From: Amoebophrya sp. A120 | Taxonomy: Eukaryota; Sar; Dinophyceae; Syndiniales; Amoebophryaceae | Length of the DNA: 64,000 nucleotides | Direction of reading: 5' to 3' | Assembly (NCBI GenBank): GCA_905178155.1 | Contig: CAJINV010000004.1 | Coordinates: 2,316,228 to 2,380,227 of the forward strand | Shown: piece by piece, positions 55,001-64,000 of the stretch | How the letters are laid out: every line of letters begins with the position of its first letter | How positions within the stretch are numbered: position 1 is the first letter of the stretch | Program-made: the position numbers and the translations under genes | The notes under the pieces: model-generated | The model's input: the letters and a program-made list of their open reading frames with translations, nothing else | Told to the model about the DNA's origin: nothing | The model's database searches: none

Positions 55001-55524
55001 CCTCGGGTGGTGCTGTGTCTACTGGCACCGAGTCGGCCTCCCAGTCAGTTGCTTCCTCAGGACGGTCGGGCGCAACAGCTTTTGCGAACCGACCAGTGGT
55101 GGAGGAGAGTGCTATCAGTAAAAGTGGTAGTAGTACTACAAGAACGATGGACGCCGGTTGTAAAACTATCATCAAGAAAACCACCTCTATGCTGGGGACA
55201 ACGACAACGACAAGAACAACCACCCGGTCCTCGTCCGCCACCGACCGCGCCCTCGTCGAGAGCCACGGGTTCCGGCTGAAGGGTGGCACACTCGGCGGCA
55301 TGTGCGTGTTTTTGGAATGCAAAGAAAACCTCGACGCGCACCAGTTGCTGGTCAAATCGCGGTGCGTGGGCGTGAGTTTTAAACCGGGGGATCTGTTTTC
55401 CGTTTCCGGAACGAGTGGTAGAAACTGCCTCCGCATTGCCGTGGCGCACTACGGGTGTGAGGAATTGGCCAAGGCGATGTGGCTGCTGGCGCAGATGCTC
55501 GTGGATGAGGAGTTTTTGCAGTGA
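52010..55524 (+). CDS. PLP-dependent class I/II aminotransferase with large insertions
   Basis: Exons 52010-52860 and 53142-55524 give about 1077 residues, roughly twice the family length. It is a fold-type I PLP enzyme: GPTVGTLSYRKELAKFLNEQ is the substrate/cofactor entry region, and NGATGGLLTAISAFFPPAQE (across the introner) is the phosphate-binding loop region. Further landmarks are YFLAPKMLTEQGFELVPIPM, YCIPSFHNPTGCVLS with the NPTG motif, LLIFCDDVYELL (cofactor Asp near 486), and SNNTFSKILGPGVRCGWIEA with the Schiff-base Lys near 602. The C-terminal domain ends GVSFKPGDLFSVSGTSGRNC, LRIAVAHYG. The overall pattern is closest to the 2-aminoadipate/kynurenine (MocR-like) aminotransferases; substrate unknown. 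Insertions of roughly 60 and 280 disordered residues (53430-53620 and 54400-55260) and a 130-residue N-terminal extension are unusual. The catalytic residues are intact. Confidence 0.88.
52861..53136. mobile_element. Introner A14 (family A)
   Basis: 276 bp. The left end is TATCAAATGCAAAAGTGTCA with TCTGGGTCTGG; the right end is CCAGACCCAGACACTTTTGC. Exact direct repeats GGCCT flank it (52856-52860, 53137-53141). Excision joins TNGATGGL to LTAISAFF, the aminotransferase cofactor loop. The interior runs opposite to A1/A4. Confidence 0.94.
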
Positions 55525-57708
55525 TATTGTAATTTTTACACAATACGGAACACACTTCAATCCCAAAATAAGAGCTTCTTTTTTCTTCTCCTTCCTTATT
55601 TCTTTTTCTTCGTTTTTTCGCACACAATAACCACTGCTACGGGCCTTGAGCGCTAGCGTAAGCCAGTGCCAGGTGGTCGCAGCCTATCGATATGCGACCC
55701 GATTGCCTGTCAGTGTCCAGAAAAATCCAGCAGCATACTATCGGCACAGCTTTGCTGCTGTGAACATGCCAACAGAAGACGGAAGCGGAAAAATCCTGTG
55801 CGTAGCGTATCATGTGCTGGACGGCGACCCCACGCATCATGTTTTCTTTGCTAGTGGTACCAAAATTCACCTTCATACGGAGTGAGGATTCTCCTTTTAA
55901 GTAGTCTTGTTGCTCCTCCTGCTGCTTCGTGTTCATTCTTGGACTTCTCGCTCGCTGCACGGATCTGCAAGAAGCTGCCTCGAGCGTCGGTCAAAAGAAG
56001 ATCAAAAAGAAGGAATCGATACGAGGTTCACCGCAAGAGTAGTAGTTCGGACTTCGTAAAGAAATTCTTTTGGCAAGCAGATCGCCAGGTTTTTCATCGA
56101 CTTAGGCTCATTCTGGATTTGCGAATGGATGGCCCGTGGTTGTTGGTGGTTCTTGCCAGGATCCGTGTGCTGCTCGCTCTTATTTCTTCTCTGCAATTAT
56201 TTCCATTTGATTATGAAAATCGAGGCAACCCGCACCGACGGAAGCCGTCTTTGTGTGTTGACTGAATTAATTTCGCGTTGACTTCTTTTCGTTTTCTCCT
56301 GTTTTGTCTGTGTGATGGTTTTTTCTGATTGGAATAAGCATGGGCTTCTCCGTAAGTATTCATTACTTTGGGTTAATAGATAGAGGTAGGTAGACGGATA
56401 TTATGGTAATCGTGACGGCGCATTTAGTCGGTAACAACTGTAGTTCGAGCCATACAAAGCAAGCAGCCCCCTTTCTTGCGTTCTAACGTTTTTCGATTTT
56501 ACGCAACATCTCAAGAAGGTGTTACTTACTTGGTTCTGCGAAGTCGCTGTAAGTGATAGGATTGTATTTAAGAACCACTCCCCGCGACTGCGTCGCGGGG
56601 CAAGCCTCGTACTTGCTCTTCCCGTCGATTATGAAAGAAAAAAATATTTGTGCGTCAAGTATTTTCATGTTTGTTGTTGAGGATTGCCTAAGGATAGAGT
56701 GCGGAGGTGCTCGCTCAGTTTTGGTTGTCCAGTTTGCGCCTGATCTCTGCTTCTCGCAGCGTCCGCCATAAACTTGTCCTCCTCGTAGCGTCATGTCGTA
56801 AATCCACTCGTAGCACAAAAAAAAACTGAGCTTGAGGCGGAACAGCAACTTCGATCTCATTGCGTTCTGCCGCCGACCGCTTGGAAAAAATCCTCAACAA
56901 AAAAACAGAAATACTTGACATACCCATTCATAATATTTCTTGCATTTAAGAAAAAACAGGCGGCAGTAAAGTGCTTTTGGCGCTCGAAAAACAAATCGGC
57001 GGCGCAACAGAAAAAGCTCCGAAGCTTCTGAAGATCTTTCTGAAGGTTTTTTGCGCGCGTTTTTACAAAAAATCAAGTTTCTAGTTCGGTGCGCGCAACA
57101 GAAACACCAAATTTTGTTGGACCTTCTGAAGGTTCTTCAGAAGATGCACCTTCAGAAGACTCAGAAATCAGAGTCTTCTGAAGGTGTGTTTTCTTTATTT
57201 TTTTCATTTTTGTCAAAGTGCGACAATTTTCGAAAAACCTTCAGAAGAAATTTGAGTCTTCTGAAGGTTTTTTTTCATTGTCCTGATTTTGCGTCATTTT
57301 TCGAGTTTAAAAAATGGCAGTCTTCTGAAGGTTTCGGACGTCCGCATAAAGCGCACTTCTTCAGAAGAATGGCTGCCTTCTGAAGGTTTCAAAAAGTCGT
57401 TTTTTTAGTCTTCTGAAGAATTTTTAGTAGAAAAATCGAAAAAATTCTTCAGAAGGTGAAAGAAAACCTTCAGAAGACTGAACCTTCTGAAGGTTGCAAA
57501 AAATGAGCGATGATCTCGTTTGCGCGAGCTAATTCTGCGATTTTTATAATGAAAAATAGCCGGCCAATTTTTTTGACCTTCTGAAGGTTGAAAATCAATT
57601 TTTTTTCTTCAGAAGCTCTTCAGAAGGTCAAACCTTCAGAAGCTTTGGGAGGAGCAAGTGCATATCTTTCCCCTATAGTATATAGATTATACTGAAAAAG
57701 AAGAAACC
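55525..57708. other. Intergenic with palindrome cluster
   Basis: A 79-codon plus-strand frame (55646-55885) includes AAVNMPTEDGSGKILCVAYH and HHVFFASGTKIHLHTE and reads plausibly, but it has no ATG near its start and no recognisable family, so it is not called. From about 57000 to 57660 the sequence is filled with CTTCTGAAG/CTTCAGAAG motifs (separate entry). Confidence 0.45.
57005..57645. repeat. Dense cluster of CTTCTGAAG / CTTCAGAAG inverted motifs
   Basis: Around twenty copies of the core CCTTCTGAAGG or its other-strand form CCTTCAGAAGG lie in about 640 bp, in both orientations and at irregular spacing. Examples are near 57030, 57121, 57135, 57150, 57175, 57240, 57262, 57323, 57360, 57380, 57410, 57446, 57465, 57481, 57581, 57605, 57620 and 57632. 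Several adjoining pairs could fold into hairpins. The block ends about 60 bp before the start codon of the CmcI-like gene. Confidence 0.85.
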
Positions 57709-59765
57709 ATGTTTTCGTCCTTTGCAGTCGATAAAAACAGCAGGACGACCACGACCTGCAAGTTGCAGGGTCGACCGCCGGCACGAATAAAAACACCGTC
57801 ACGAAGCACAAGCAGCAGGTCTTCACTCGCGGCGCCGAGTCGTGTTTCGTCTCTGGTTCGTACATTCTCTGGGATATGCTGCTTGCCCCAAACTTTCTCT
57901 TTGCTTGGTCCGGCGTTCACGGTTCTTGCAGCGGCACAGGCCACCAGCGCAGCGGATTCATCTGCTTCGCGGGAGATGCCGAGCGGGAAGTCGTTGATGG
58001 GCGATCCGGACATGGAGATTCAGTCTTTTGACTCACTGGCGGACAGTTTCAAGGTTTCTCTCGTCCGGCCCCCGGACGAGCCAAAGAACAGCGGGGTGAA
58101 GTCGATCGTGAATATGAGCAGCATGGTGATGCTGTCAGACGAAGAGCTGAAGACGCTGGACGACTATGACGAGCTGTTCGAGAAGTACTCCATGTTTTGC
58201 AACGGCAGGTGGCTGGGGGTGCAGGTCCTGCAGGACAGCCAAGATTTGATGTACATGCAGCACATCGTGTACATGCGGAAACTATCAACTGCAAATATGT
58301 CTGGGTCTGGAAGAATACAAACTTGTGATGCGCATTTCAGAACACAGAAAAATCTCTCATGCATAGGTAGCAAAAGCTGCCCACTCTCTGTCACCAAAAT
58401 GGGGGACTTGTCATGCGGTTTCGGCATTGCGGAAGCTTCTCGAGACCTGTGATGCTAGAGCTTCCATGCCAGCCCTTCAGTGTCATGCAAAAACAACATG
58501 ACTCTTCCAGACCCAGACATTTTTGCATTTCATCGAGACCGGACCTGATCATAGAAACGGGGACCTACAAGGGCGGCCTCACCTTTTTTTTCGCGACTCT
58601 GCTCGACATGATCGCAAAGGAAGAAGAGAGCAACGCGCTCGTCGCTGGAAGTATCAACTTCGTTCTAGTTCTTTCGGTTGTTTGATAGATTCCTTTTCTT
58701 GTGCATAGGCGTAAAGGTAATCTAATCATCATGTTGCAGTTGACCATGACCCCTTCGACGCGCCTCTGACAACTCCAGTGCACCAGCACGGTCCACTTGT
58801 CAGGAGAAAACTCTAGGACGGAATCAATTGCTGCACGCAGTGAGATGTAATAGAAGCCGTGACGCATTGGTCGTGCATGAAAGGCGACACAAGAAGAGTT
58901 CTCGATGCGCTGTCGTGTGATCTGTGGTGTCAAAGACGAAGTGAGAGTGGCCACTTTTGAATTACATCACACAGCTCCGCATACGCCGCGCCCGTCCGCT
59001 GTAATCTCCGTGGATAAGCACCATCCCCACATGGTCTTTGCCGCCAACTGGTTTTGCCCCGTTTGTCTCGACTGCCGCAGGTCCTACGACACACGGGAGT
59101 GGCACGAGCGCGTGCGCTTTGTCATGGGCCTCGCGGATACGGATGAGACCCACAATGAGGTGCTGGCGCACATGATGGAGATTGGATACGACTTTCAGCG
59201 AGAAGCTGGGCCGGCGGTGGCAGGATCCGCGGTGAAGGATAAAGTCGTCGTGGTAAAAAAATTAAAATAGGATAGCGTCTTTATAATTCCCATTGTGCAG
59301 GCAAGGCAGATTTTTCTTTTTGTGAGGTCCGTCCAGCCACAGGACGCGCATCACAAGTAAGTTGGCACTTGTTTATTTTCGACGCGATATAGGACGAAAA
59401 GCAAAAGCAAAGGAGTATCACCTCCACAGGTAAACCTGGACGCAAACCACGAGTATCAAGGGCTTTTGAAGGAGCTGATCTACTATGCGCCCTACGTGTC
59501 CCTAAATTCCTACCTGATTGTGCAGGACGCGAAGCTGGACAAAATCTGGGGCGTGCCGGCGGTTTCGTCCGCGGTCGAGCGGTTTCTCCAGCTGTTGCCC
59601 CCCTTCGAATTTGTCATCGAGCATGAGATCAAGTTCCACGGCTACTCGCAGCATTTGTATCTCCGACGGGCGAGCAAAACGATAAGTTGGGACTACTTCG
59701 CGAAAATGTTCCAAGTAAACGTCACCAGTGCAGCAGCATCTGGCGGTACGCAGGAAGAGCTGTAA
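57709..59765 (+). CDS. CmcI / cephalosporin-hydroxylase-family methyltransferase
   Basis: Exons 57709-58282, 58540-58650, 58936-59252 and 59430-59765 join to 445 residues. The N-terminus is Arg/Ser-rich with a hydrophobic stretch (FSLLGPAFTVLAAAQATSAA) that may be a targeting or anchor peptide. The family core begins FCNGRWLGVQVLQDSQDLMY, then KPDLIIETGTYKGGLTFFFA, the SAM-binding Gly-rich motif near residues 195-205. PSAVISVDKHHPHMVFAANW follows, and the last exon has VNLDANHEYQGLLKELIYYA and SYLIVQDAKLDKIWGVPAV, matching the conserved 'L-D-x-x-H-x-x-x-x-V-L-x-E-L' and 'Y-x-I-V-x-D' motifs. Family members are O-methyltransferases or related SAM enzymes on small molecules or sugars; the substrate here is unknown. 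Two introns are GT-AG and one is an introner lying just before the SAM-binding motif. Confidence 0.82.
58283..58534. mobile_element. Introner A15 (family A)
   Basis: 252 bp with ends carrying GCAAATATGTCTGGGTCTGG and CCAGACCCAGACATTTTTGC; it ends ATC, not ATA. Flanks GAAAC/GAGAC match at four of five. Excision joins QHIVYMRK to PDLIIETG, matching the family. Confidence 0.92.
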
Positions 59766-60622
59766 TCAAGCGGGGAGCAGCCAGTGGCTTCTTGCACACT
59801 TGCTCTGCCAGCGCGGAGCGACGGGGGATAGTCCTCGTTCTCGTAACGAGTAAAGGTAAAGATTGAAGGGAAGTTACATCATACAACATAGTCATCGATT
59901 TGCTGCCGTACTAGCGTCAGCACGGTGTACTTTTCGGTTCCTAGATAGTAGTTGTTCTTATCGCCCGCAAGAGATTGATACAAAGACAAATTACTATGCG
60001 AGATGAAAATGGCTTTCGGTCGTTTGTTCGTGTGTCTTCTTAGGTACAACAACTTCAGAGATTTTTTGTCCAAAAAGGAAGAGCTAATAAAGTTCGGTTG
60101 TAGATCATGGGCAACCATAGCTCGGTCGTGAACAATGAAATGATAAGACAAAAAAAGAAGTAAACTAGTATCGGTTCTTCCGCTGTAATCAGTCGTGCAA
60201 AGGAAAAGAAAGCAAAGTAGCGGCGGAATGACTCTGTTTTTTTTCGTCCAATGTGCCAGTCGTTCAAATGTGGTAGTAATCGTGGCTGCACCTCCTTTCT
60301 TGTTTTCTTGTCGTGCAAATTTTTTCGCAAAAAAAAATCGTGTGTGTGTGTCAACACCCAAATGCAGGCCTCCTGATTTCCAATCCCGCATCAAAATTCT
60401 TTCCAAAGGCAATCTTCTTTACAGTCAACATAGCACACCAAGAACTTCTCATACAGAACTGGTTTGAGAATGAGACTATGACCTAGAAGTTGCAACCATC
60501 TTTGCGTTCGTTGTTTGTAGCAGAGTAGTTGCATAATTAGTCTGAGTGTCTTCGTAAGTCATTTTCCCCTTCGTCATATTCACATAGAATAAAGAAGCCT
60601 GAGCACGTCGACCCCACAGGCC
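59766..60622. other. Intergenic, no gene seen
   Basis: Frames on the minus strand (for example 59879-60412) show no domain and lie in AT-rich sequence. Nothing else is recognised. Confidence 0.4.
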
Positions 60623-63600
60623 ATGTCGGGGCACGAATTCGAGGCGTTTGTGCAGACCGCCGCGGCGATACCAAATGCAAAAATGTCTGGGTCTGGGAGA
60701 ATGCCAGACTTGTCATGCAGGTTTTCCCTGACCCATGAGGTCTGGTATGTAGGACATAGCATGACAGACTCTGTGAGAGTTCTATCAAGCCTATGCTGCA
60801 TGAGAAATTGCCACTCGATTAGTTCAAAAGTGGACAGCTTTTGGCAATCATGCAACACAGATTTTTACATGATTCACATTTAGCATGGCAAGTTGCTTTT
60901 TTCCAGACACAGAAATTTTTGCAGCTGATAGGCGATGGCCGGTGACGACGTGGACCCGAACTGGCTGAAGGAGCTCTGGTATTAAGTGCAAATGTGTCTG
61001 GGTCTGTAAACTTGTAATGCGGTGCTGGGAGTAGTGAATGCTCTGTAATGCACAGCCAAGCATGAAAAATGCAAATGAAATGTCTGCGCTCCTTAGCGTT
61101 GCGCTTTCCGCATGACAGACTGCGTTTTTGCATGACAAGCAAAGGGGTCTCTTCTCGAACACGCATCACAAACTCTTCAGTCATGACTGACAAGCATGAC
61201 AAACCTTGCATCCTTCCAGACCCAGACATATTTGCAATGCATATCTGGGAAGGCGCGGACGGGAACGCCAACCGGGCGATCAACCACCTCCTGGACACGC
61301 CCGAGTCCAAGTTCCGCCGGGTAAACAGCAAGACCAGCAGCGGTGGCGGTAAGAGTCCTTCATCCTCTAGCGCGAAGAAGGAGAAGAAGCACAAGTCGCC
61401 AAAATCTGGCTCAAGTCCAAATGGCGTCGACCAACAAGCCTTCTACGGTGGACCAACAAGTAATGCGAATCCACAAGCGTCGATGGGAATGGCCGGAGCT
61501 GGTGCAGGTGGATCAGCCGGGTTTAATATGGGTTACCCGCCTCCAACCGGGGCCGTTCCGGACATGAGCCAGTTCATGAGCCCGGGCATGTACGCATATA
61601 GTACGAGTAACATGATGCCTTACGGAGGCAGCTTCGGCGCAGTAGTTCCACCGCATTCCTACTACGGACTTCCACCGCATCCGATGATGTCCACCTCTAT
61701 GGGAGCCACGGCCGGTGGACAGCAAGCCGCACCGCAGGACCTGCCCCCCGCCGGGATGCTGGGCGTGCAGAACTCGCGGGGGGAGTATGTCTTCGACCCG
61801 AAAACGCACGCCAGTCAGTACGACATGACCTCGCCCATCGGGAAGGCGGCACTGACAAACGGGCAAAATGGCGGCGCAGGGAATAATGCTAACGGCGGGA
61901 ACAATCTTCAAGCAAGAAAGGAACTGACGGGACAGGTAATTCTGAATGAAATGGAAGTCAGTTGTCTAGTGCTCGGAATTTTTTCTGCCTCCAGACGAGA
62001 AAGATTTTGATTTTGTGAATTCGTCTTATGCTATTTCAAAGAATTATGCCGATTTTGGGAAATCCAATCGTTGAGCCGCGTGTAAGAAATGGAGGTATAA
62101 TCGAGTGTAGCGATGCAGTGATGTTTAAGTTTTTCTTTTCCTCTTTCACAGGACCACGCGTCCGCGACGAAATCGTCCGCGACCCCGAACCTGACCCCCT
62201 CGCTTCCCTTTGAGGCGATGCAGGAGAAGCAGACAAATTTGCAAACGCAGATGTTGCTGCAGCAGCAGATGCTGGCCAACATGCGGAATATTCTCCTCCT
62301 CCAGCAGTTCAAGGACCGCCGACGGCTGAAAACGACGGACAAGCCGGAGTGGTGGGAGGAACTGGACCGGGAGAGCGTGGAGAAAAACCCCTTCGCCATC
62401 CGACCGCTCGAATATGACAGTGCACAACTCCCCCTCCCTCTCATTTGTCATGCAAAACCCCAAATCCAAGTGCGTCCCTGTGGCACTAAGTGCATCACAG
62501 ATTCCGGAAGCCCAAACAGTATTACACTAGGCGCATGAGTTTGTCATGAGCAGGCTCCACGTGGTGTGGTGTTTGTATTGCTGTTCATGCGATACAAATG
62601 AGGGGGAGGGATAGTTGTGCACTCTCATATCGAAGCCAGCGCCCAGCAGGTGAAGGACGTTGCCAGCGTGTTGCGGAGAGTTGTCGAGGAACAGGAAAAT
62701 CAAAATACCCATCAAAAGGGAAATAATAAGCAAATAACCTCGGCTACAACTTCCAAGTCCGTGCGCGGCGGGGGTGGAGCGGCTAGTACAACAGCGAACA
62801 AGAAGCAGATTGTTCTTCAACAGCAGCAAATAAACGCCATGACCAGCCCGGCGTCCACGGCAAAGCGGTCCAAAGCCGCGTACTCCAGTCGCATGAGTAG
62901 CAAGGGGACCAACAGCAGCAGCATCTACAGCGGTGGTCAACAGCCGCACGGTAGTGCTGCGGCTCTGGCGAAGATGGTCGTAAACAATCAGCAGCAGAAC
63001 AGCAATAGAGTTGTCGGTGTTAGTACGTCGTCTCCAAAGCCATCGTCTCCAAAGCCTTCCTCCAGAACCGCCACACCACTGTTGGAAAAGCGAGCAGCCA
63101 GAATGATGAAGGAGCTCGGTTGCACTATGGGAGAGCAACAGCAAACAAGGTCCTCGCAGCCGGTAGTTCTTGACAAAGTGCAGTCGCTTCTGGACAAAAC
63201 CATCACGCTGGGCCCGGTACAGGAGGAGGTGGAGATGGTGGAAAACGGCATGGAAACAAGGAGCATGAAAAAATCAAATTATACCGACGCAAACAACAAT
63301 AACAATTTGTTGACGACGCCTGACACCGCCGTCCCGCCGACCTCCTCCACCCTCGGCGGAGCCGGACCAACTACGTCAGCCAACACGACCGCTACACAAA
63401 TCACCGTGACGCAGCAAACCCCGGGGTTGAAAGCCTTTCTCTCCTCCCTCGACGAAGCGATGCAGACCTACTCCACGGAACTGATGCGCGCGGAAAGGAA
63501 CATTGCGAGAGAAGTTGTTGTTGGGAACGGTAGCAGCAGTAGCTTGCTGCAAACGGTGGAGCCGAGAGCAGGTGCCGGAGCAGAACAAGCGGCTTTGGAT

Positions 63601-64000
63601 CACCAGTATCTGCAAAACACTAGCAACCTGTCTTCCAACTTGGATCTCTTGGAACTGCAGTCGTCGCAATTCTCATCGGCGCAAAACAGCGGCGCGGGAA
63701 CAGGGTCGGGAGCCGGGGTAGCAGCTCCGGGGGCAATTGTGATGAACGCCGCAGAAGCTAATGTACTAGAGGAGGATGAAGAACAGGAGGAACTGCAGGA
63801 GCAACTACAGCAGAAAGACGCGATGTACGATGCTGCATGGACGAATTTCTGCTACGGGGGCAATCCAGCTGAAGAAGGCAATGCTTCCCCCTCTTCGCAA
63901 AGCAACACCATTTCCTTCGTCATCAACGTAGACTGCGGTGGTGGTGCAAACGGAACCACCTCAGGAGGAAATCTAAACTCGCCCACGGTGTCCGTCGTCC
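60623..64000 (+). CDS. UBA-like domain, Gln/Ser/Met-rich protein (partial, runs off window)
   Basis: Exons 60623-60668, 60936-60979, 61249-61935, 62152-62412 and 62635 to beyond 64000 stay open to the window end. The N-terminus (MSGHEFEAFVQTAAAMAGDD) leads to WLKELWEGADGNANRAINHL followed by LDT, which has the 'G-x-D-x-N-x-x-x-A-I-x-x-L-L' pattern of UBA/CUE-type ubiquitin-binding helices (my inference). A long low-complexity part follows, rich in Gly, Met, Pro, Ser and Tyr (PYGGSFGAVVPPHSYYGLPP). Next comes a helical Gln/Leu segment (MQEKQTNLQTQMLLQQQMLA), then PEWWEELDRESVEKNPFAI, then Ser/Thr/Asn/Gln-rich sequence. Such architecture is common in RNA-granule or ubiquitin-adaptor proteins, but no named family is recognised. 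One GT-AG intron (61936-62151) and three introners interrupt it. Confidence 0.68.
60669..60930. mobile_element. Introner A16 (family A)
   Basis: 262 bp. The left end is TACCAAATGCAAAAATGTCT with GGGTCTGG; the right end is CCAGACACAGAAATTTTTGC. Exact direct repeats GGCGA flank it (60664-60668, 60931-60935). The interior matches A2. Excision joins QTAAA to MAGDDVDP. Confidence 0.93.
60980..61243. mobile_element. Introner A17 (family A)
   Basis: 264 bp. The left end is TATTAAGTGCAAATGTGTCT with GGGTCTG; the right end is CCAGACCCAGACATATTTGC. Exact direct repeats TCTGG flank it (60975-60979, 61244-61248). Only 44 nt of exon separate it from A16. Excision joins WLKELW to EGADGNAN within the UBA-like helix pair. 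Confidence 0.94.
62413..62629. mobile_element. Introner F4 (family F)
   Basis: 217 bp with ends TATGACAGTGCACAACTCCC and GGGATAGTTGTGCACTCTCATA. Exact direct repeats TCGAA flank it (62408-62412, 62630-62634). The interior is close to F2 in the same orientation. Excision joins AIRPLE to ASAQQVKD. Confidence 0.93.

Noticed and set aside
55646-55885. 79-codon plus-strand frame downstream of the aminotransferase
   Set aside because: The protein reads plausibly, but there is no ATG before residue 41, no family match and no splice context. An overlapping 107-codon minus frame is equally open.
57005-57645. CRISPR-like array
   Set aside because: The repeat is only 9-11 bp, occurs in both orientations and has irregular spacing, with no uniform spacers. 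The host is a eukaryote.

Overview
The window reads as nuclear DNA of a protist, most likely an alveolate of the dinoflagellate/syndinian line. The evidence: genes have conventional GT-AG introns plus many non-canonical inverted-repeat introns. All 14 well-supported genes lie on the plus strand. Proteins carry long Ser/Thr/Gly-rich insertions, and a LINE with an endonuclease plus reverse transcriptase is present. Intron-like elements with terminal inverted repeats and target duplications are established in Amoebophrya-type parasitic dinoflagellates and a few other marine protists. The genus assignment is my inference. All three standard stop codons are used as stops.

The dominant feature is 42 introner-like elements (117-450 bp) in eight terminal-repeat families, which I label A-H. 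Each starts TAT or TAC, ends ATA (rarely ATC/ATG) and sits between 5-bp direct repeats. Exact repeats flank 23 of the 42. Removing one element plus one repeat copy restores the reading frame, and in the recognisable genes (AMPK beta, KIN17, UCH, aminotransferase, CmcI-like) it restores the family motif across the junction. All 42 lie inside 12 genes and none was seen between genes.

Layout, left to right: 190-672, end of a small V-ATPase G-like protein; 1475-4910, cyclic-nucleotide-binding-domain protein; 5806-9067, AMPK beta; 10322-16744, coiled-coil protein with 11 introners; 18593-23509, second long helical protein; 24189-29642, intact LINE ORF with an AP2-like C-terminal segment; 31278-32821, UCH deubiquitinase; 33632-38131, low-complexity one-pass membrane protein; 38940-39560, GC-rich island; 40393-42822, KIN17; 43792-46817, intronless J-domain gene in two overlapping frames joined at a T7 run and flanked by diverged direct repeats; 47725-50599, membrane-anchored Thr-rich protein; 52010-55524, PLP aminotransferase; 57000-57660, cluster of CTTCTGAAG palindromes; 57709-59765, CmcI/cephalosporin-hydroxylase-family methyltransferase; 60623-64000, UBA-like Gln/Ser-rich protein running off the window.

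The genes share no obvious pathway (energy sensing, ubiquitin, DNA/RNA binding, small-molecule methylation). What unites them is one-directional order and saturation by introners. The two largest uninterrupted reading frames, the LINE and the J-domain gene, carry no introner, which fits recent arrival or duplication.
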